From NCBI RefSeq assembly GCF_900176345.1, contig NZ_FWXU01000020.1, forward strand, positions 1 through 64,000: a stretch of DNA of 64,000 nt, written 5' to 3'. A model generated the notes under the pieces. It searched no databases, was not told the DNA's origin, and worked only from the letters and a program-made list of their open reading frames with translations. Below are positions 8,032 through 16,852 of the stretch, piece by piece. The position numbers were made by a program, and so were the translations under genes. This DNA is from Rhizobium sp. RU36D (lineage in GTDB: Bacteria; Pseudomonadota; Alphaproteobacteria; Rhizobiales; Rhizobiaceae). Within the stretch, counting starts at the first letter, position 1. Every line of letters starts with the position of its first letter.

Positions 8032-9018
8032 ATGAGACAGAAGGCTTTTGGACGGACCGGCTTTACCGTCGGCGATATCGGCTTCGGCGCCTGGCAGATC
8101 GGTGGCTCCTGGGGCGAGGTCTCGGAGGCGGATGGTCGCGCAGCGCTGAACGCCGCCCTCGACGCCGGGGTAACCTTCATCGATACGGCCGATGTCTATG
8201 GCGACGGACGGTCGGAGAAGATCATCGCCGACGTGCTCGCCCAGCGCTCCGGTCCGCGTCCGATGGTCGCCACCAAGGCGGGGCGCCGGCTCAACCCGCA
8301 TGTTGCGGATGGCTATACGAAGGCCAATCTCGAAGGCTTCATCGACAGGTCGCTGACCAATCTCGGCGTCGAGCGGCTTGATCTGGTGCAACTGCACTGC
8401 CCGCCGACCGACGTCTACTATCGTCCTGATGTCTTTGCCGGCCTTGATGAACTCAAGCGCATCGGCAAGATCGCCGATTATGGCGTGAGCGTCGAGCGGG
8501 TCGAAGAGGCGTTGAAGGCGATCGAATTCCCTGGTGTGGTCAGCGTCCAGATCATTTTCAACATGTTCCGGCAGCGTCCGGCCGACCTGTTCTTCGCAGA
8601 AGCCCGCCGGCGCAATATCGCCGTCATCGTCCGTGTTCCCCTGGCAAGCGGCCTGCTGTCCGGCAAGATCACGGCTGAGACCACCTTTGCCGGCGATGAC
8701 CACCGCAATTTCAACCGCAATGGCGAAGCCTTCGATGTAGGTGAAACCTTCGCCGGCGTGCCGTTTGAGGTCGGGTTGGCAGCCGTCGAGGAGATCCGCA
8801 AGCTGGTGCCATCTAGGCAATCCATGGCGGCCTTTGCGCTGCGCTGGATCCTGATGCACGAGGCGGTCACCGTCGTCATTCCCGGTGCACGCAATGCAGA
8901 TCAGGCCAAGGGCAATGCGTCCGCCTCGGATCTCCCCGTGATTGCTGCGGATGTGATGGCCGCAGCACGCGACACCTATGACCGGTTGATCGCCCCGCAC
9001 GTTCATCATCGCTGGTAA
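8032..9018 (+). CDS. aldo/keto reductase
   Basis: 328 aa, usual length. TIM-barrel NADPH-dependent reductase acting on aldehydes or ketones in the cytoplasm. Signatures: FIDTADVYGDGRSE with the catalytic Asp and Tyr, TKAGRR with the catalytic Lys, LVQLHCPP with the catalytic His, and the C-terminal cofactor block VVIPGARNADQ. The ATG at 8032 has GGAGAG nine bases upstream and fits the family start (RQKAFGRTGF); the 8005 start is not supported. It ends convergent with the SPINDLY-type gene, with a hairpin in the gap. The substrate is not predictable. Confidence 0.9.
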   Translation: MRQKAFGRTGFTVGDIGFGAWQIGGSWGEVSEADGRAALNAALDAGVTFIDTADVYGDGRSEKIIADVLAQRSGPRPMVATKAGRRLNPHVADGYTKANLEGFIDRSLTNLGVERLDLVQLHCPPTDVYYRPDVFAGLDELKRIGKIADYGVSVERVEEALKAIEFPGVVSVQIIFNMFRQRPADLFFAEARRRNIAVIVRVPLASGLLSGKITAETTFAGDDHRNFNRNGEAFDVGETFAGVPFEVGLAAVEEIRKLVPSRQSMAAFALRWILMHEAVTVVIPGARNADQAKGNASASDLPVIAADVMAAARDTYDRLIAPHVHHRW

Positions 9019-9038
9019 ACGCTGACTGCAACTCATCT

Positions 9039-9066
9039 GCCGCCATGCAGACCCATGCGTGGCGGC
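9039..9066. terminator. hairpin between convergent genes
   Basis: GCCGCCA and TGGCGGC form a seven-base stem, extended by three more pairs, between the convergent reductase and SPINDLY-type genes. There is no T run on either strand, so it would be a weak or Rho-assisted terminator. Confidence 0.35.
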
Positions 9067-9114
9067 GGAATGTTCTACGGGGCGGCGGGATCGCTTAACT
9101 GCCCTGCTCCAGAC

Positions 9115-11028
9115 TTACCTTTTGAGGGCAAGGCCGAAATCGCCATCCCTTGCAGGCAGCATCGGAACAGCAAGATGTTCGAGCGGCAGTCCCGCGCGTA
9201 CCCGATCGGCCATCATCCGATAGGCGGATTCGAGATGGCGGCAGTAGCGTTCCGAATCAAATAGCGGGGCGCGCAGCCGGTTTTGATCGAGGCGATCGCG
9301 ATAGGCTTTCACCGCCTTGGCATCGCTTGCGAGCGCGACGGCTCTCTGGAAATAGGCCTCCTCATCGGCAGCGACCAGATCCTCAAGCCCGATGGCATGC
9401 AACTGGCTTTGGGACACGCGCGCGGCAAAGCTTTGTCCCTTGATCGAGAGGACGGGCAACCCGGCCCAGAGGCAATCAGCGGTCGTCGCATGGCCGTTAT
9501 AGGGGAACGGATCGAGCCCTAGATCCGCCGCCCGCAACCGTCCGACATGCTCGTCATAGGACCGGATCGATTCGGCAAAGATGATTCTGCCGGGATCGAT
9601 ACCGAGCGTGGCGAATCGCTTGGCGATGTTTTTCTCTGCGGTCTCAGCGCGGCAGGTCATCCAAAGGAAACTGCCCGGCACGGCCTGGAGTATCCGGGCC
9701 CAGAGGGCGATCACGCGCGGCGTGATCTTCTTGGGCGCGTTGAACGAGGCGAAGACAAAGGCGTCTGCCGGCAGGCCATGATCGGCGCGCGACACATCCG
9801 CAGGCAATTTCCGGACCGTCGGATCGTTTGGCATGTAGCTTTCCGGCATCCAGCAGAATTTCTCGTCATACCACGACGCGGATGTCTCGGGCGTAACAGT
9901 CCTGTCGGAGATGACGTAATCGCAGTCGAGGCCGAGCGCGGGACCTGGATAACCGAGCCAGGACACCTGGATCGGGGCAAGCCCGAGATTGAGCAGCGCC
10001 GCCCGGGATTTCGAGGTGTGACCGCCAAGGTCGACGAGAATGTCGATATCGCGACGGAGAACCTCCTTGCCGGCCTTCTTGTCGGGAAGGTCGGAGATAT
10101 CGACATGGTGACCCAGTTCGGCGAAGAAGCGTTTGCGGTCGCCGCCCTTCCAGGGGGAATTGCAGAACAGCGTGACAGAGTATTTGTCCTTGTCGTGCCG
10201 GCGCAGCACATCGGCCAACTGCCGCATGACGACATGGTCCGGCATGAAGTCGGAGGAGATGTAACCGATCCTCAGTTTAGGACCCCAGCTGTGTGGTGCC
10301 GTTCTGCGGGCCTGCCGCTTTTCCGGGTCAAACACCGTCGAGAGTTCAGGAACAACGCGAACAGCGGGATCGCTCTCGCTGTCGTGGCCGAAAAGTGCTT
10401 CCAGCGGCAGCTCGCGAATTGGCGCGCGCGTGCCGGCGGCAAGTTCGGCCTCAATGGCATCGAGGACTTCATAATCTGCATATTCGCGGGCGAAGGCGAG
10501 CAACAGTCTCTGCAGCCAGGCATCCCCAGGCTTCAGCGGCGCAAGTTTCCGGATCAGCGGCAGCAAACGCTCATTCGACACCTCGGCGCCCAATCGGGCA
10601 TAGGCCAGCTCGAGATGGTCGGGAACATCGCTCTCGATGAGATTGTAGGTCAGCCCCTCCACCAACGCCTTGTCCTGGGGAGACTTCAGCAGGTTCACCA
10701 GGACGAATGCTGCTTCCGGGCTCTTCGGCTCCGATGTCAACACGCGAAAGGCATAGAGCTTTGCCTTGTCCTTCTCGCCGATCATGAAATACAGGAGCGC
10801 CGCCTTTTTCAGGAAAGCGGCCTGCCAGGCGCCCTCCTTGTCCACGTGAAGCTCGAAAGCCGACGCCGCCTCCGCATACATGCCCAGCTGGATTAGGGTC
10901 TCGCCCAGCAGATTGATGCTGCGGGGATCATCTGACAGGGAACTGAGGCGATTGAGGATCTGCAGGGTCTCGACATACTGGCCCTTGCGAAACCGATCCT
11001 CGGCCTCCGCCAACTGATTGATCAGCAT
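9115..11028 (-). CDS. TPR protein with SPINDLY/OGT-type glycosyltransferase domain
   Basis: 637 aa. The N-terminal third (about residues 1-180) is made of TPR-like helical repeats (for example the stretch around residues 35-75). The C-terminal part matches the O-GlcNAc transferase/SPINDLY catalytic region (GT41): LRIGYISSDF, VDLGGHTSKSR, VSWLGYPG and the donor-site segment DPFPYNGHATTADCLWAGLP. Expected to transfer a sugar from a nucleotide donor to protein Ser/Thr. Bacterial relatives modify adhesins or flagellins, but no such target is adjacent. GGAGA precedes the ATG. No signal peptide, so it is cytoplasmic. Confidence 0.85.
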   Translation of the reverse strand: MLINQLAEAEDRFRKGQYVETLQILNRLSSLSDDPRSINLLGETLIQLGMYAEAASAFELHVDKEGAWQAAFLKKAALLYFMIGEKDKAKLYAFRVLTSEPKSPEAAFVLVNLLKSPQDKALVEGLTYNLIESDVPDHLELAYARLGAEVSNERLLPLIRKLAPLKPGDAWLQRLLLAFAREYADYEVLDAIEAELAAGTRAPIRELPLEALFGHDSESDPAVRVVPELSTVFDPEKRQARRTAPHSWGPKLRIGYISSDFMPDHVVMRQLADVLRRHDKDKYSVTLFCNSPWKGGDRKRFFAELGHHVDISDLPDKKAGKEVLRRDIDILVDLGGHTSKSRAALLNLGLAPIQVSWLGYPGPALGLDCDYVISDRTVTPETSASWYDEKFCWMPESYMPNDPTVRKLPADVSRADHGLPADAFVFASFNAPKKITPRVIALWARILQAVPGSFLWMTCRAETAEKNIAKRFATLGIDPGRIIFAESIRSYDEHVGRLRAADLGLDPFPYNGHATTADCLWAGLPVLSIKGQSFAARVSQSQLHAIGLEDLVAADEEAYFQRAVALASDAKAVKAYRDRLDQNRLRAPLFDSERYCRHLESAYRMMADRVRAGLPLEHLAVPMLPARDGDFGLALKR

Positions 11029-11280
11029 CCCTTGTCTCCCTGTTCGACCATGCCTTTCCAGCAGCTAGTCCCGTAGGCTTGTGTCAGACTGTGCGACTGC
11101 ACGGCCGTTCAGGCCCGCTGTAGCGTCACGCGCAACACGTCAAAGCTTTTTGCGCAATTCCTATGCAAACCGTCCCTTTGCTCATTCTTTCAGCAGTCGA
11201 CACGTTGTTCTTCCCAGCAGGCTGATCTAGCCTTGGCATCACCTCTTCGGAAGCGACCGATCATCACGTGGGAGATCATC

Positions 11281-12276
11281 ATGAGCGCACGTCTTCAAGC
11301 CAGGGCCGTGGATGCCGCCAGCCTGCCGATCATCGACATCGCGGGGCTTTCATCCTCATCCGCAGCCGAAAGGGCCAAGGTCGGCCTTGCCCTGCAGCGG
11401 GCCTGCCTGGACAAGGGCTTCTTCTATTGCGCCGGACACGGCATTCCGCAGGGGCTGATCGATGCCGCCTTTGCGGAGGTGAAGACCTTCTTCAGCCGCC
11501 CGATCGAAGACAAGCTGGCGGTGGACAAGGTCAACTCCTTCTGCAACCGCGGCTACGAGCATCTGCGCGGCCAGACCCTGGAGGCTGGCGCGCCGGCGGA
11601 TCTCAAGGAAGGCTATTACATCGGCCCGGAGATGCCGCTGGACGATCCGCGCGTGGTGTCCCGGCGCTTCAATCGCGGCCCGAACCAATGGCCGTCGGAC
11701 CAGCCGGGCTTCCGCCCCACGATGATGGCCTATTTCGCCGCCATGTCCGACCTTGGCGAGCGGCTGTTTCGCGGCATGGCGTTGTCGCTCGACCTGCCGG
11801 AGGATCATTTCTCGGCCTTCGTGCGCGATCCCCTCTGCATCCTGCGCCTCCTGCACTATCCGCCGCAGCCGAAGGACGCGGCGCCCAATGAAAAAGGGGC
11901 CGGCGCCCACACGGATTTCGGCGGGCTGACCCTGCTGCTGCAAGACGATGTCGGCGGGCTGCAGGTGCATGACGCCGCGAGCGATAGCTGGATCCACGCC
12001 AACCCGATCCCAGGCACCTTCGTCGTCAATCTCGGCGACATGATCGCGCGCTGGACCAATGGGCGATATCGCTCCACCCTGCATCGCGTCGTCAACGAGG
12101 GCGGTCGCGAGCGCTATTCCATTCCCTTCTTCTTTACCGGAAATCCCGATCATCTCGTCGAATGCCTGCCCAACTGCCTGGCGGAAGGCGAAACGCCGAA
12201 GTATCCGCCTGTAACCGTCGAGCAGCATCTGCAGACCATGTATCAGCGCACCTATGTCACGGCGCCGCAAACCTGA
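11281..12276 (+). CDS. isopenicillin N synthase-like 2OG/Fe(II) oxygenase
   Basis: 331 aa. Non-haem iron, 2-oxoglutarate-dependent dioxygenase. The DIOX_N region begins LPIIDIAGL. The iron triad is visible as H-x-D in GAHTDFGGLTLL and the distal His in TLHRVVN; RYSIPFF holds the Arg-x-Ser that binds the 2-oxoglutarate carboxylate. GGGAG lies before ATG 11281; an upstream ATG-like start at 11233 has no such site. The stop overlaps the start of the next gene (TGATG), so the oxygenase and the hydrolase are probably made together. The substrate is unknown; the family name does not imply antibiotic synthesis here. Confidence 0.88.
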   Translation: MSARLQARAVDAASLPIIDIAGLSSSSAAERAKVGLALQRACLDKGFFYCAGHGIPQGLIDAAFAEVKTFFSRPIEDKLAVDKVNSFCNRGYEHLRGQTLEAGAPADLKEGYYIGPEMPLDDPRVVSRRFNRGPNQWPSDQPGFRPTMMAYFAAMSDLGERLFRGMALSLDLPEDHFSAFVRDPLCILRLLHYPPQPKDAAPNEKGAGAHTDFGGLTLLLQDDVGGLQVHDAASDSWIHANPIPGTFVVNLGDMIARWTNGRYRSTLHRVVNEGGRERYSIPFFFTGNPDHLVECLPNCLAEGETPKYPPVTVEQHLQTMYQRTYVTAPQT

Positions 12277-13037
12277 TGGGCGAAGGATCCCTCCCCGTCA
12301 TCCTGATCCACGGCGCCTGGCAGGGCGCCTGGGTCTGGGAGAGCTTTTCGCCGCTTCTGGCAGCAGAAGGTTTCACGCCTGTTGCGGTGGATCTTCCCGG
12401 CAACGGCACCGACGACACGCGACCTGAAGCGGTCACGCTGGACCTTTATGTCGAGCATGTCTTGGACATCGTCGCCCGGCAGTCGGGGCCGGTGGTTCTT
12501 GTTGGCCATTCCGGTGGCGGTGTCGTCGTCTCCCAGGTGGCTGAAAGCATTCCCGATCGGATCGTCGGCCTTGTCTATGTCGCGGGCATGATGCTGCCTG
12601 ACGGCCTGGGCTATGGCGATCTGGTTCGCGAGGCTCTGCCGCAGCATCCGGGCGCCGGTGGAATTTCCCCGCACCTCATCTGGTCTGAGGATCGCATGAC
12701 CAGCAGCGTGCCAATCGAGGCAGCAGCGGCGCATTTTCTGTCGGACCTGCCGGTCGATATGGCGAGATCGCTGGCCACTAGGCTGACGCCGCAGCCTGAG
12801 GGGGGGCGGGCCACACGGCCGCGGCTGACGCCGGAACGATTCGGCCGGATACGGCGGCTCTATATCGAAGCGACCGAAGATCAATCGGTCTATATCTATC
12901 TGCAGCGGCGGATGCAGGCTCTGGTGCCCGGTGCGGAGATCGCTTCGCTTGCAACGGGCCATGCACCGCATGTCTCGGCACCAACTGCATTGCTTGCGGC
13001 GATGTTGCCGTTTCTCAAATCGCTGTCGTCGAAATAG
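12276..13037 (+). CDS. alpha/beta hydrolase
   Basis: 253 aa. Alpha/beta-hydrolase fold esterase: oxyanion region VILIHGAWQGAWVW, nucleophile elbow GHSGGG (Ser about residue 77), and a C-terminal catalytic His in ATGHAPHVS. Similar to plant methylesterase/EstC-type cytoplasmic hydrolases. Translationally coupled to the preceding dioxygenase by a one-base overlap, so both may act on one small molecule. A longer frame from 12162 lies inside the oxygenase and is rejected. Confidence 0.87.
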   Translation: MGEGSLPVILIHGAWQGAWVWESFSPLLAAEGFTPVAVDLPGNGTDDTRPEAVTLDLYVEHVLDIVARQSGPVVLVGHSGGGVVVSQVAESIPDRIVGLVYVAGMMLPDGLGYGDLVREALPQHPGAGGISPHLIWSEDRMTSSVPIEAAAAHFLSDLPVDMARSLATRLTPQPEGGRATRPRLTPERFGRIRRLYIEATEDQSVYIYLQRRMQALVPGAEIASLATGHAPHVSAPTALLAAMLPFLKSLSSK

Positions 13038-13052
13038 CCCAAACGGAAAGAA

Positions 13053-13074
13053 GCCGGGCAATCGCTCGCCCGGC
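13053..13074 (-). terminator. terminator of the phytase-like gene
   Basis: GCCGGGC and GCCCGGC form a seven-base GC stem in the gap between convergent genes. Read on the minus strand it is followed by TTCTTT, a weak T tract, so it most likely ends the phytase-like transcript. Confidence 0.5.
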
Positions 13075-13104
13075 CTCCTGGTCATCGTCTTGGGAGGACG
13101 AAAC

Positions 13105-15303
13105 TCAGTTGATGCCCTTGAGGTCGACCGCCTTGAAGATGGTCTCGCCGGAGCTGTCATCGACACCGTCATTGTCGGTGACGAAATAGGCCTTGCCCTC
13201 GGCATCGAAGGCGAAGCCTTCCAGCTTGTCGACGACATAGCCGTTGGTGGCGGACTTCAGGTCCTGGATGAAGTCGTAGACTTCTTCCTTCTTGACGACA
13301 GGCAGTTCGCCGCCAAGCTTGGCCGGCTTCAGGTCCGCGATAGCGACACGGTAGAGCTTCTTGATCTTGGCATTGTCGCCGACCTGGTTGTCGCGCTCTA
13401 CGATATAGACGTGGTCGCCATGGGCGGTGATTTCGGACAGGCCGACCCAGCCAGCCTCGCCCTTGTCGAGCGGATAGCTCACGCCGCCCCATTCCTTGGA
13501 CTTCGGATTGTAGGACACCAGCTTGACGAAGCCCTTCTTGTCGTCGGCCCATTCGCGCTGGATCGTCATCCACAGTGTCAGGTCATCGCCCGTGCCGACC
13601 GAGGTAATGCCTTCCAGGCCGAACCGGGTCTGGCCGGCCAGCAGTTCCATGGGAAATCCGATTTCCGACTTGATCTCGCCCTTGGCGTCGACATTGTAGA
13701 TGCCATGGCCGACGAGCTTGGCCGGATCGCCTTCCGAGGCCAGCCAGAAGCCGCCCTTGCCATCCAGCGCAATGCCTTCGATGTCGAGCTTCTGTGCCGG
13801 CTGACCGCCGCGCAGAACCGGAAGTGCCGTGGTGATGACAGCGGGCTTCTGCGTCGCGTCGATGGTGAAGATGGTCGGCTGCATGGCGTAGAAGCTGTCG
13901 TTGACGGCGTAGAGCGTGCCGTCCTTCTCGGCATCGCCAACCAGGCCTGACATGGCACCCCAGCCGATCGGCTTGCCGTCGACCAGGTCAGACCGCAGCA
14001 TCGGATAGGCCGCTTCGCCTTCGGCACGCTCGTGCAGCATCACGTGGGAGCGCGGCAGGCCGTCTTCGCCAAGATCCACCTCGTTTGCGGTGGCAAACAG
14101 GTTGCGCGAGGGAATGGCCACGGCTCCTTCCGGGGAAATGCCGGAGGGCAGCAATTGTACCAGTTCCGGCTCGGCGCCGGTGTCTTTGTAGACGCCGACG
14201 ATCGAGGAGCGTTCGGACAGCACGAAGAAATATTTCTGGTCGCCGAAGGTTGCCGCTTCCAGGCCCTCGAGCTCAACACCCTTGGAGCGGGCGCGCTTGT
14301 CAGGGAAATGACCGATCTGCGCGATAGCCAGTTCAAGCGACGGGCCCGATTCGAACAGAACCTTGCCGGTCTTGTCGAAGATGGTGAAGCTGCGCGAACC
14401 GCCTTCGTAGTCGCCTTCGTTGGCCACGACGAAACGGTTGTCATCCAGCCACTTCAAGGCGTCAGGCTCGCGCAGGACGCCTTCCTTCTTGCCGGTGAAT
14501 TTCAGGGCGCCGTCAGACTTCGTGTCGATGCCTTCGAGATCGACCGTGCCGGCGGAGAAATGGGTCTTCACGGTCGCGGTCTTGCCGTCGACGATGACGA
14601 TGTGATTGTTTTCCTGCAGCGTCACGGCGATCTCGCCGAGGCTGTTGATGGAGACGAATTCCGGCTCCGGATCGTCGCCGGCAATCGCGGCAAGGCCCGT
14701 CATGGCAACATGCTTCAAGGTGGCGCAGTCTGCGCTGCCGTCCTTCAACGACACGATCGCCAGGTCCCCAGCTGGCATCTGCGGGAGTTTGCCATCGTTC
14801 AGTTCTTCGTCGCGCTCATTTTCGATGGCGATGACGGCAAAGGTCTTGTCCGGCGAGATGGCAACGGAATCAGGCTGACCACCGAGATCGCAGGTCGAAT
14901 CGATCTTCTTCGAGGCGATATCGACAACGGCAAGACGGCCAGACGGCTTGGCCTTGCTCTCAGACGTGTTGACCGCCACCAGGACCTTGCCTGCAACAGA
15001 CGCAACCGAGGTCGGCTCGCCGTCCATCATCAAGGCGCCACCGGCCTTAGGTGCCTTGGCGTCGCTGATATCGACAAAACCGATGCCGCCGAGGGGGCTG
15101 TCGGAATAGATTAGCGTCATGCCATCTTCAGACGCGGTGATGATTTCGGCCGACGTAGTCGACAGCTTGTCCTTGTCACCAGGCAGATTGCTGGCAACGG
15201 GGAATGACGCGATACGATTGAAAACCTGGTCTGCGCTGGCCGGTACGGCGACCGATGCCAGCAGCGCGGCCGTGAGCGCGGCGCGCGAGAAATTGAGAGC
15301 CAT
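13105..15303 (-). CDS. secreted esterase-like phytase-family protein
   Basis: 732 aa. A clear signal peptide (MALNFSRAALTAALLASVA, cleaved after ASA) exports it. The mature protein is a beta-propeller: an N-terminal half with repeated DLAIVSLKDG and VAISPDKTFAVI blades, and a C-terminal half with the 'esterase-like activity of phytase' features (DIEGIALDGKGGFW, EGITSVGTGDDLTLW, KLEGFAFDAEGKAYFV). It probably attacks phosphate esters in the periplasm. Upstream are a Pho-box-like repeat and a hairpin that buries the AGGAGG ribosome site, pointing to phosphate-starvation control. ATG 15303 is chosen because it directly follows that site and starts the signal peptide. Confidence 0.82.
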   Translation of the reverse strand: MALNFSRAALTAALLASVAVPASADQVFNRIASFPVASNLPGDKDKLSTTSAEIITASEDGMTLIYSDSPLGGIGFVDISDAKAPKAGGALMMDGEPTSVASVAGKVLVAVNTSESKAKPSGRLAVVDIASKKIDSTCDLGGQPDSVAISPDKTFAVIAIENERDEELNDGKLPQMPAGDLAIVSLKDGSADCATLKHVAMTGLAAIAGDDPEPEFVSINSLGEIAVTLQENNHIVIVDGKTATVKTHFSAGTVDLEGIDTKSDGALKFTGKKEGVLREPDALKWLDDNRFVVANEGDYEGGSRSFTIFDKTGKVLFESGPSLELAIAQIGHFPDKRARSKGVELEGLEAATFGDQKYFFVLSERSSIVGVYKDTGAEPELVQLLPSGISPEGAVAIPSRNLFATANEVDLGEDGLPRSHVMLHERAEGEAAYPMLRSDLVDGKPIGWGAMSGLVGDAEKDGTLYAVNDSFYAMQPTIFTIDATQKPAVITTALPVLRGGQPAQKLDIEGIALDGKGGFWLASEGDPAKLVGHGIYNVDAKGEIKSEIGFPMELLAGQTRFGLEGITSVGTGDDLTLWMTIQREWADDKKGFVKLVSYNPKSKEWGGVSYPLDKGEAGWVGLSEITAHGDHVYIVERDNQVGDNAKIKKLYRVAIADLKPAKLGGELPVVKKEEVYDFIQDLKSATNGYVVDKLEGFAFDAEGKAYFVTDNDGVDDSSGETIFKAVDLKGIN

Positions 15304-15307
15304 GGGG

Positions 15308-15344
15308 AAACCTCCTGTTTCCATGAGAAAGCAACAGGAGGCTT
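15308..15344 (-). promoter_or_regulatory. Shine-Dalgarno-sequestering hairpin of the phytase-like gene
   Basis: CCTCCTGTT (15341-15333) and AACAGGAGG (15319-15311) are perfect nine-base complements separated by 13 nt, and three further pairs extend the stem. The second arm contains the AGGAGG ribosome site, so the folded mRNA would block translation. Confidence 0.6.
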
Positions 15345-15357
15345 TTGCGTCACGTCG

Positions 15358-15375
15358 ATGACAGCCGCATGACAC
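15358..15375 (-). promoter_or_regulatory. Pho box (PhoB site)
   Basis: On the minus strand the sequence reads GTGTCAT-GCGG-CTGTCAT: two seven-base half-sites four bases apart, the spacing and consensus (CTGTCAT-N4-CTGTCAY) of rhizobial PhoB sites, with one mismatch. It lies 55 bp upstream of the phytase-like start, a suitable place for activation under phosphate limitation. Confidence 0.6.
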
Positions 15376-15423
15376 ATCATGCGGATTGTCATTTTCGTCC
15401 AGACGGGAGCGGACCGACAGGCC

Positions 15424-16347
15424 TCAGGCGGCCGCCTCGGTGCTGCGCCGCCCTGCCCTTTCCTTGGAAATCTCGATGCTCATCAACAGCAGCGAGGCAC
15501 CGAGGATCAGCAGCGCACCGAGCCAGAGCAGGCCGGCCGGGGCATAGCCGAACACCAGCCAGCCCGCGAAAACGTTGAGCGGCAGCTTCAGATCGTCGAA
15601 GGGCTGAACATAGGCGGCATCGGCAGTCTTGTAAGCCAGCGTAAGCAGATACTGGCCCAGCGCCGTCAGCACGCCCGCCGCGACAAACAGAGCCAGTGCC
15701 GTGCCAACAGGCAAGGCAATGCCGCCGGCCGCAACCGCCAGACCCGCATTGATCGGCGTCAGCAGCGCCAGCAGCCACACAGTGATGGTCTCCGGTCGCT
15801 CATAGGCCGTCAGGTTCTTCATCAGCAGCGAGGAGGCTCCCCACAGCAAAGCTGCCAGGACCGGCAAGAGCGCGGCCGGCGCAAAGCCGTCGGACCAAGG
15901 CTGCAGTATGATCATGGCGCCGACAAAGCCGGTGGCGGTCGCCGCCCAGCGCGCTGGTCCCACGGCTTCGCCCAGGAACAGGCGTGCACCCAGCACGATG
16001 AAGAAGGGTGAGGTCATGACGAGCGCGATGGCCTGCCAAATCGGCACCGATGCAAGTCCCATCACCCAGGCCTGCACGCCAAGAGCCGCCAGCAGCACGC
16101 GCAACAGGTGGCGTCCGGGATAGCGGGTCTTCATGGCGCGAAAGCCGAGACGGAAGAGCAGCGGCAAGGAAAACACCAGTGCGAAGGCATATTGCCAGAA
16201 CGCGGCCGCCGCCGGCGGGAAGGACAGTGTCATCGTCAGCCACTGGGTGACGACGTTCAGAATGGCGAAGGCAACACCGGCCAGCACCATGTAGAAGGCA
16301 CCCACGACAGCGCGCGAGCGTGTGAGCGAAGGAAGGCTCTGATTCAT
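15424..16347 (-). CDS. ribN: EamA/DMT-family riboflavin transporter
   Basis: 307 aa with ten hydrophobic helices in two EamA repeats (for example YMVLAGVAFAILNVVTQWL, then GAMIILQPW and the second repeat ending GALLILGASLLLMSI). The strongest clue to function is the FMN riboswitch that precedes it on the same strand. RibN transporters of Rhizobium are known EamA proteins under FMN-riboswitch control and take up riboflavin. The ATG at 16347 has GAGGAAA in front; longer frames run into the leader. The symbol rests on family plus regulation, not on a direct match. Confidence 0.82.
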   Translation of the reverse strand: MNQSLPSLTRSRAVVGAFYMVLAGVAFAILNVVTQWLTMTLSFPPAAAAFWQYAFALVFSLPLLFRLGFRAMKTRYPGRHLLRVLLAALGVQAWVMGLASVPIWQAIALVMTSPFFIVLGARLFLGEAVGPARWAATATGFVGAMIILQPWSDGFAPAALLPVLAALLWGASSLLMKNLTAYERPETITVWLLALLTPINAGLAVAAGGIALPVGTALALFVAAGVLTALGQYLLTLAYKTADAAYVQPFDDLKLPLNVFAGWLVFGYAPAGLLWLGALLILGASLLLMSIEISKERAGRRSTEAAA

Positions 16348-16509
16348 GTCCGTTTCCTCTAGACAGGACCAACATAAATCAGGACGCATGAGGGCAACGG
16401 CCTTCATCGCGGGCACCGCTCGCCATTCCCGGCAGACGACACGCACGAAAGCCCTTGCGTCGGCGGCCGGGCAAAACCCGATGCCGATGCGCGAGCGCCA
16501 TCACCTCAT

Positions 16510-16662
16510 TCTCTTTCATCCGGACTATGACCGTCGGCTCCGGCATCTGACCGGATCTGCTGACCTTCCGTTCCCAGAAGGAAACGTAAGCGCTCGCGGG
16601 CTTCGGGCCATCAATGAGCCCCTACCGCCGGTGGGGACTTTCACCCCGCCCTGAGAACGATG
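16510..16662 (-). promoter_or_regulatory. FMN riboswitch (RFN element)
   Basis: Read on the minus strand the element shows the conserved RFN blocks in order: AGGGCGGGGTGAAAGTCCCC, ACCGGCGGTA, AGCCCGCGAGCG, GGTCAGCAGATCCGGTC, GCCGGAGCCGACGGT and TAGTCCGGATGAAAGAGAA. The P1 stem is formed by GTTCTC and GAGAAT with one G-U pair. It ends about 160 nt before the ribN start, leaving room for an expression platform. It should shut ribN off when FMN is plentiful. Confidence 0.93.
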
Positions 16663-16852
16663 CCGGAATAGACCGGCAGATCTGCGATTAAATCAAATGA
16701 TGTTCAGGCACAAGGGTGGCGTTGCCGCGCTACGAATACGATGTCCAAAACAAGTCAGCCGGATCCAGGAGAAACGGCAGCCTCCCGCCATTGCCTCGCT
16801 CCTGTATTCATGCACAGATCGGGCATCACCACCGCCATCGGGAAAGACGCCC
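16663..16852. other. promoter region between the riboswitch and the VHL-like gene
   Basis: The gap must hold the divergent promoters for the FMN-riboswitch transcript (minus) and the VHL-domain gene (plus). The AT-rich stretch around 16685-16705 is the most likely place. No further gene or clear motif is seen. Confidence 0.4.

Noticed and set aside
9547..10896. 449-codon plus-strand frame
   Set aside because: Antisense to the SPINDLY-type gene, no recognisable protein features.
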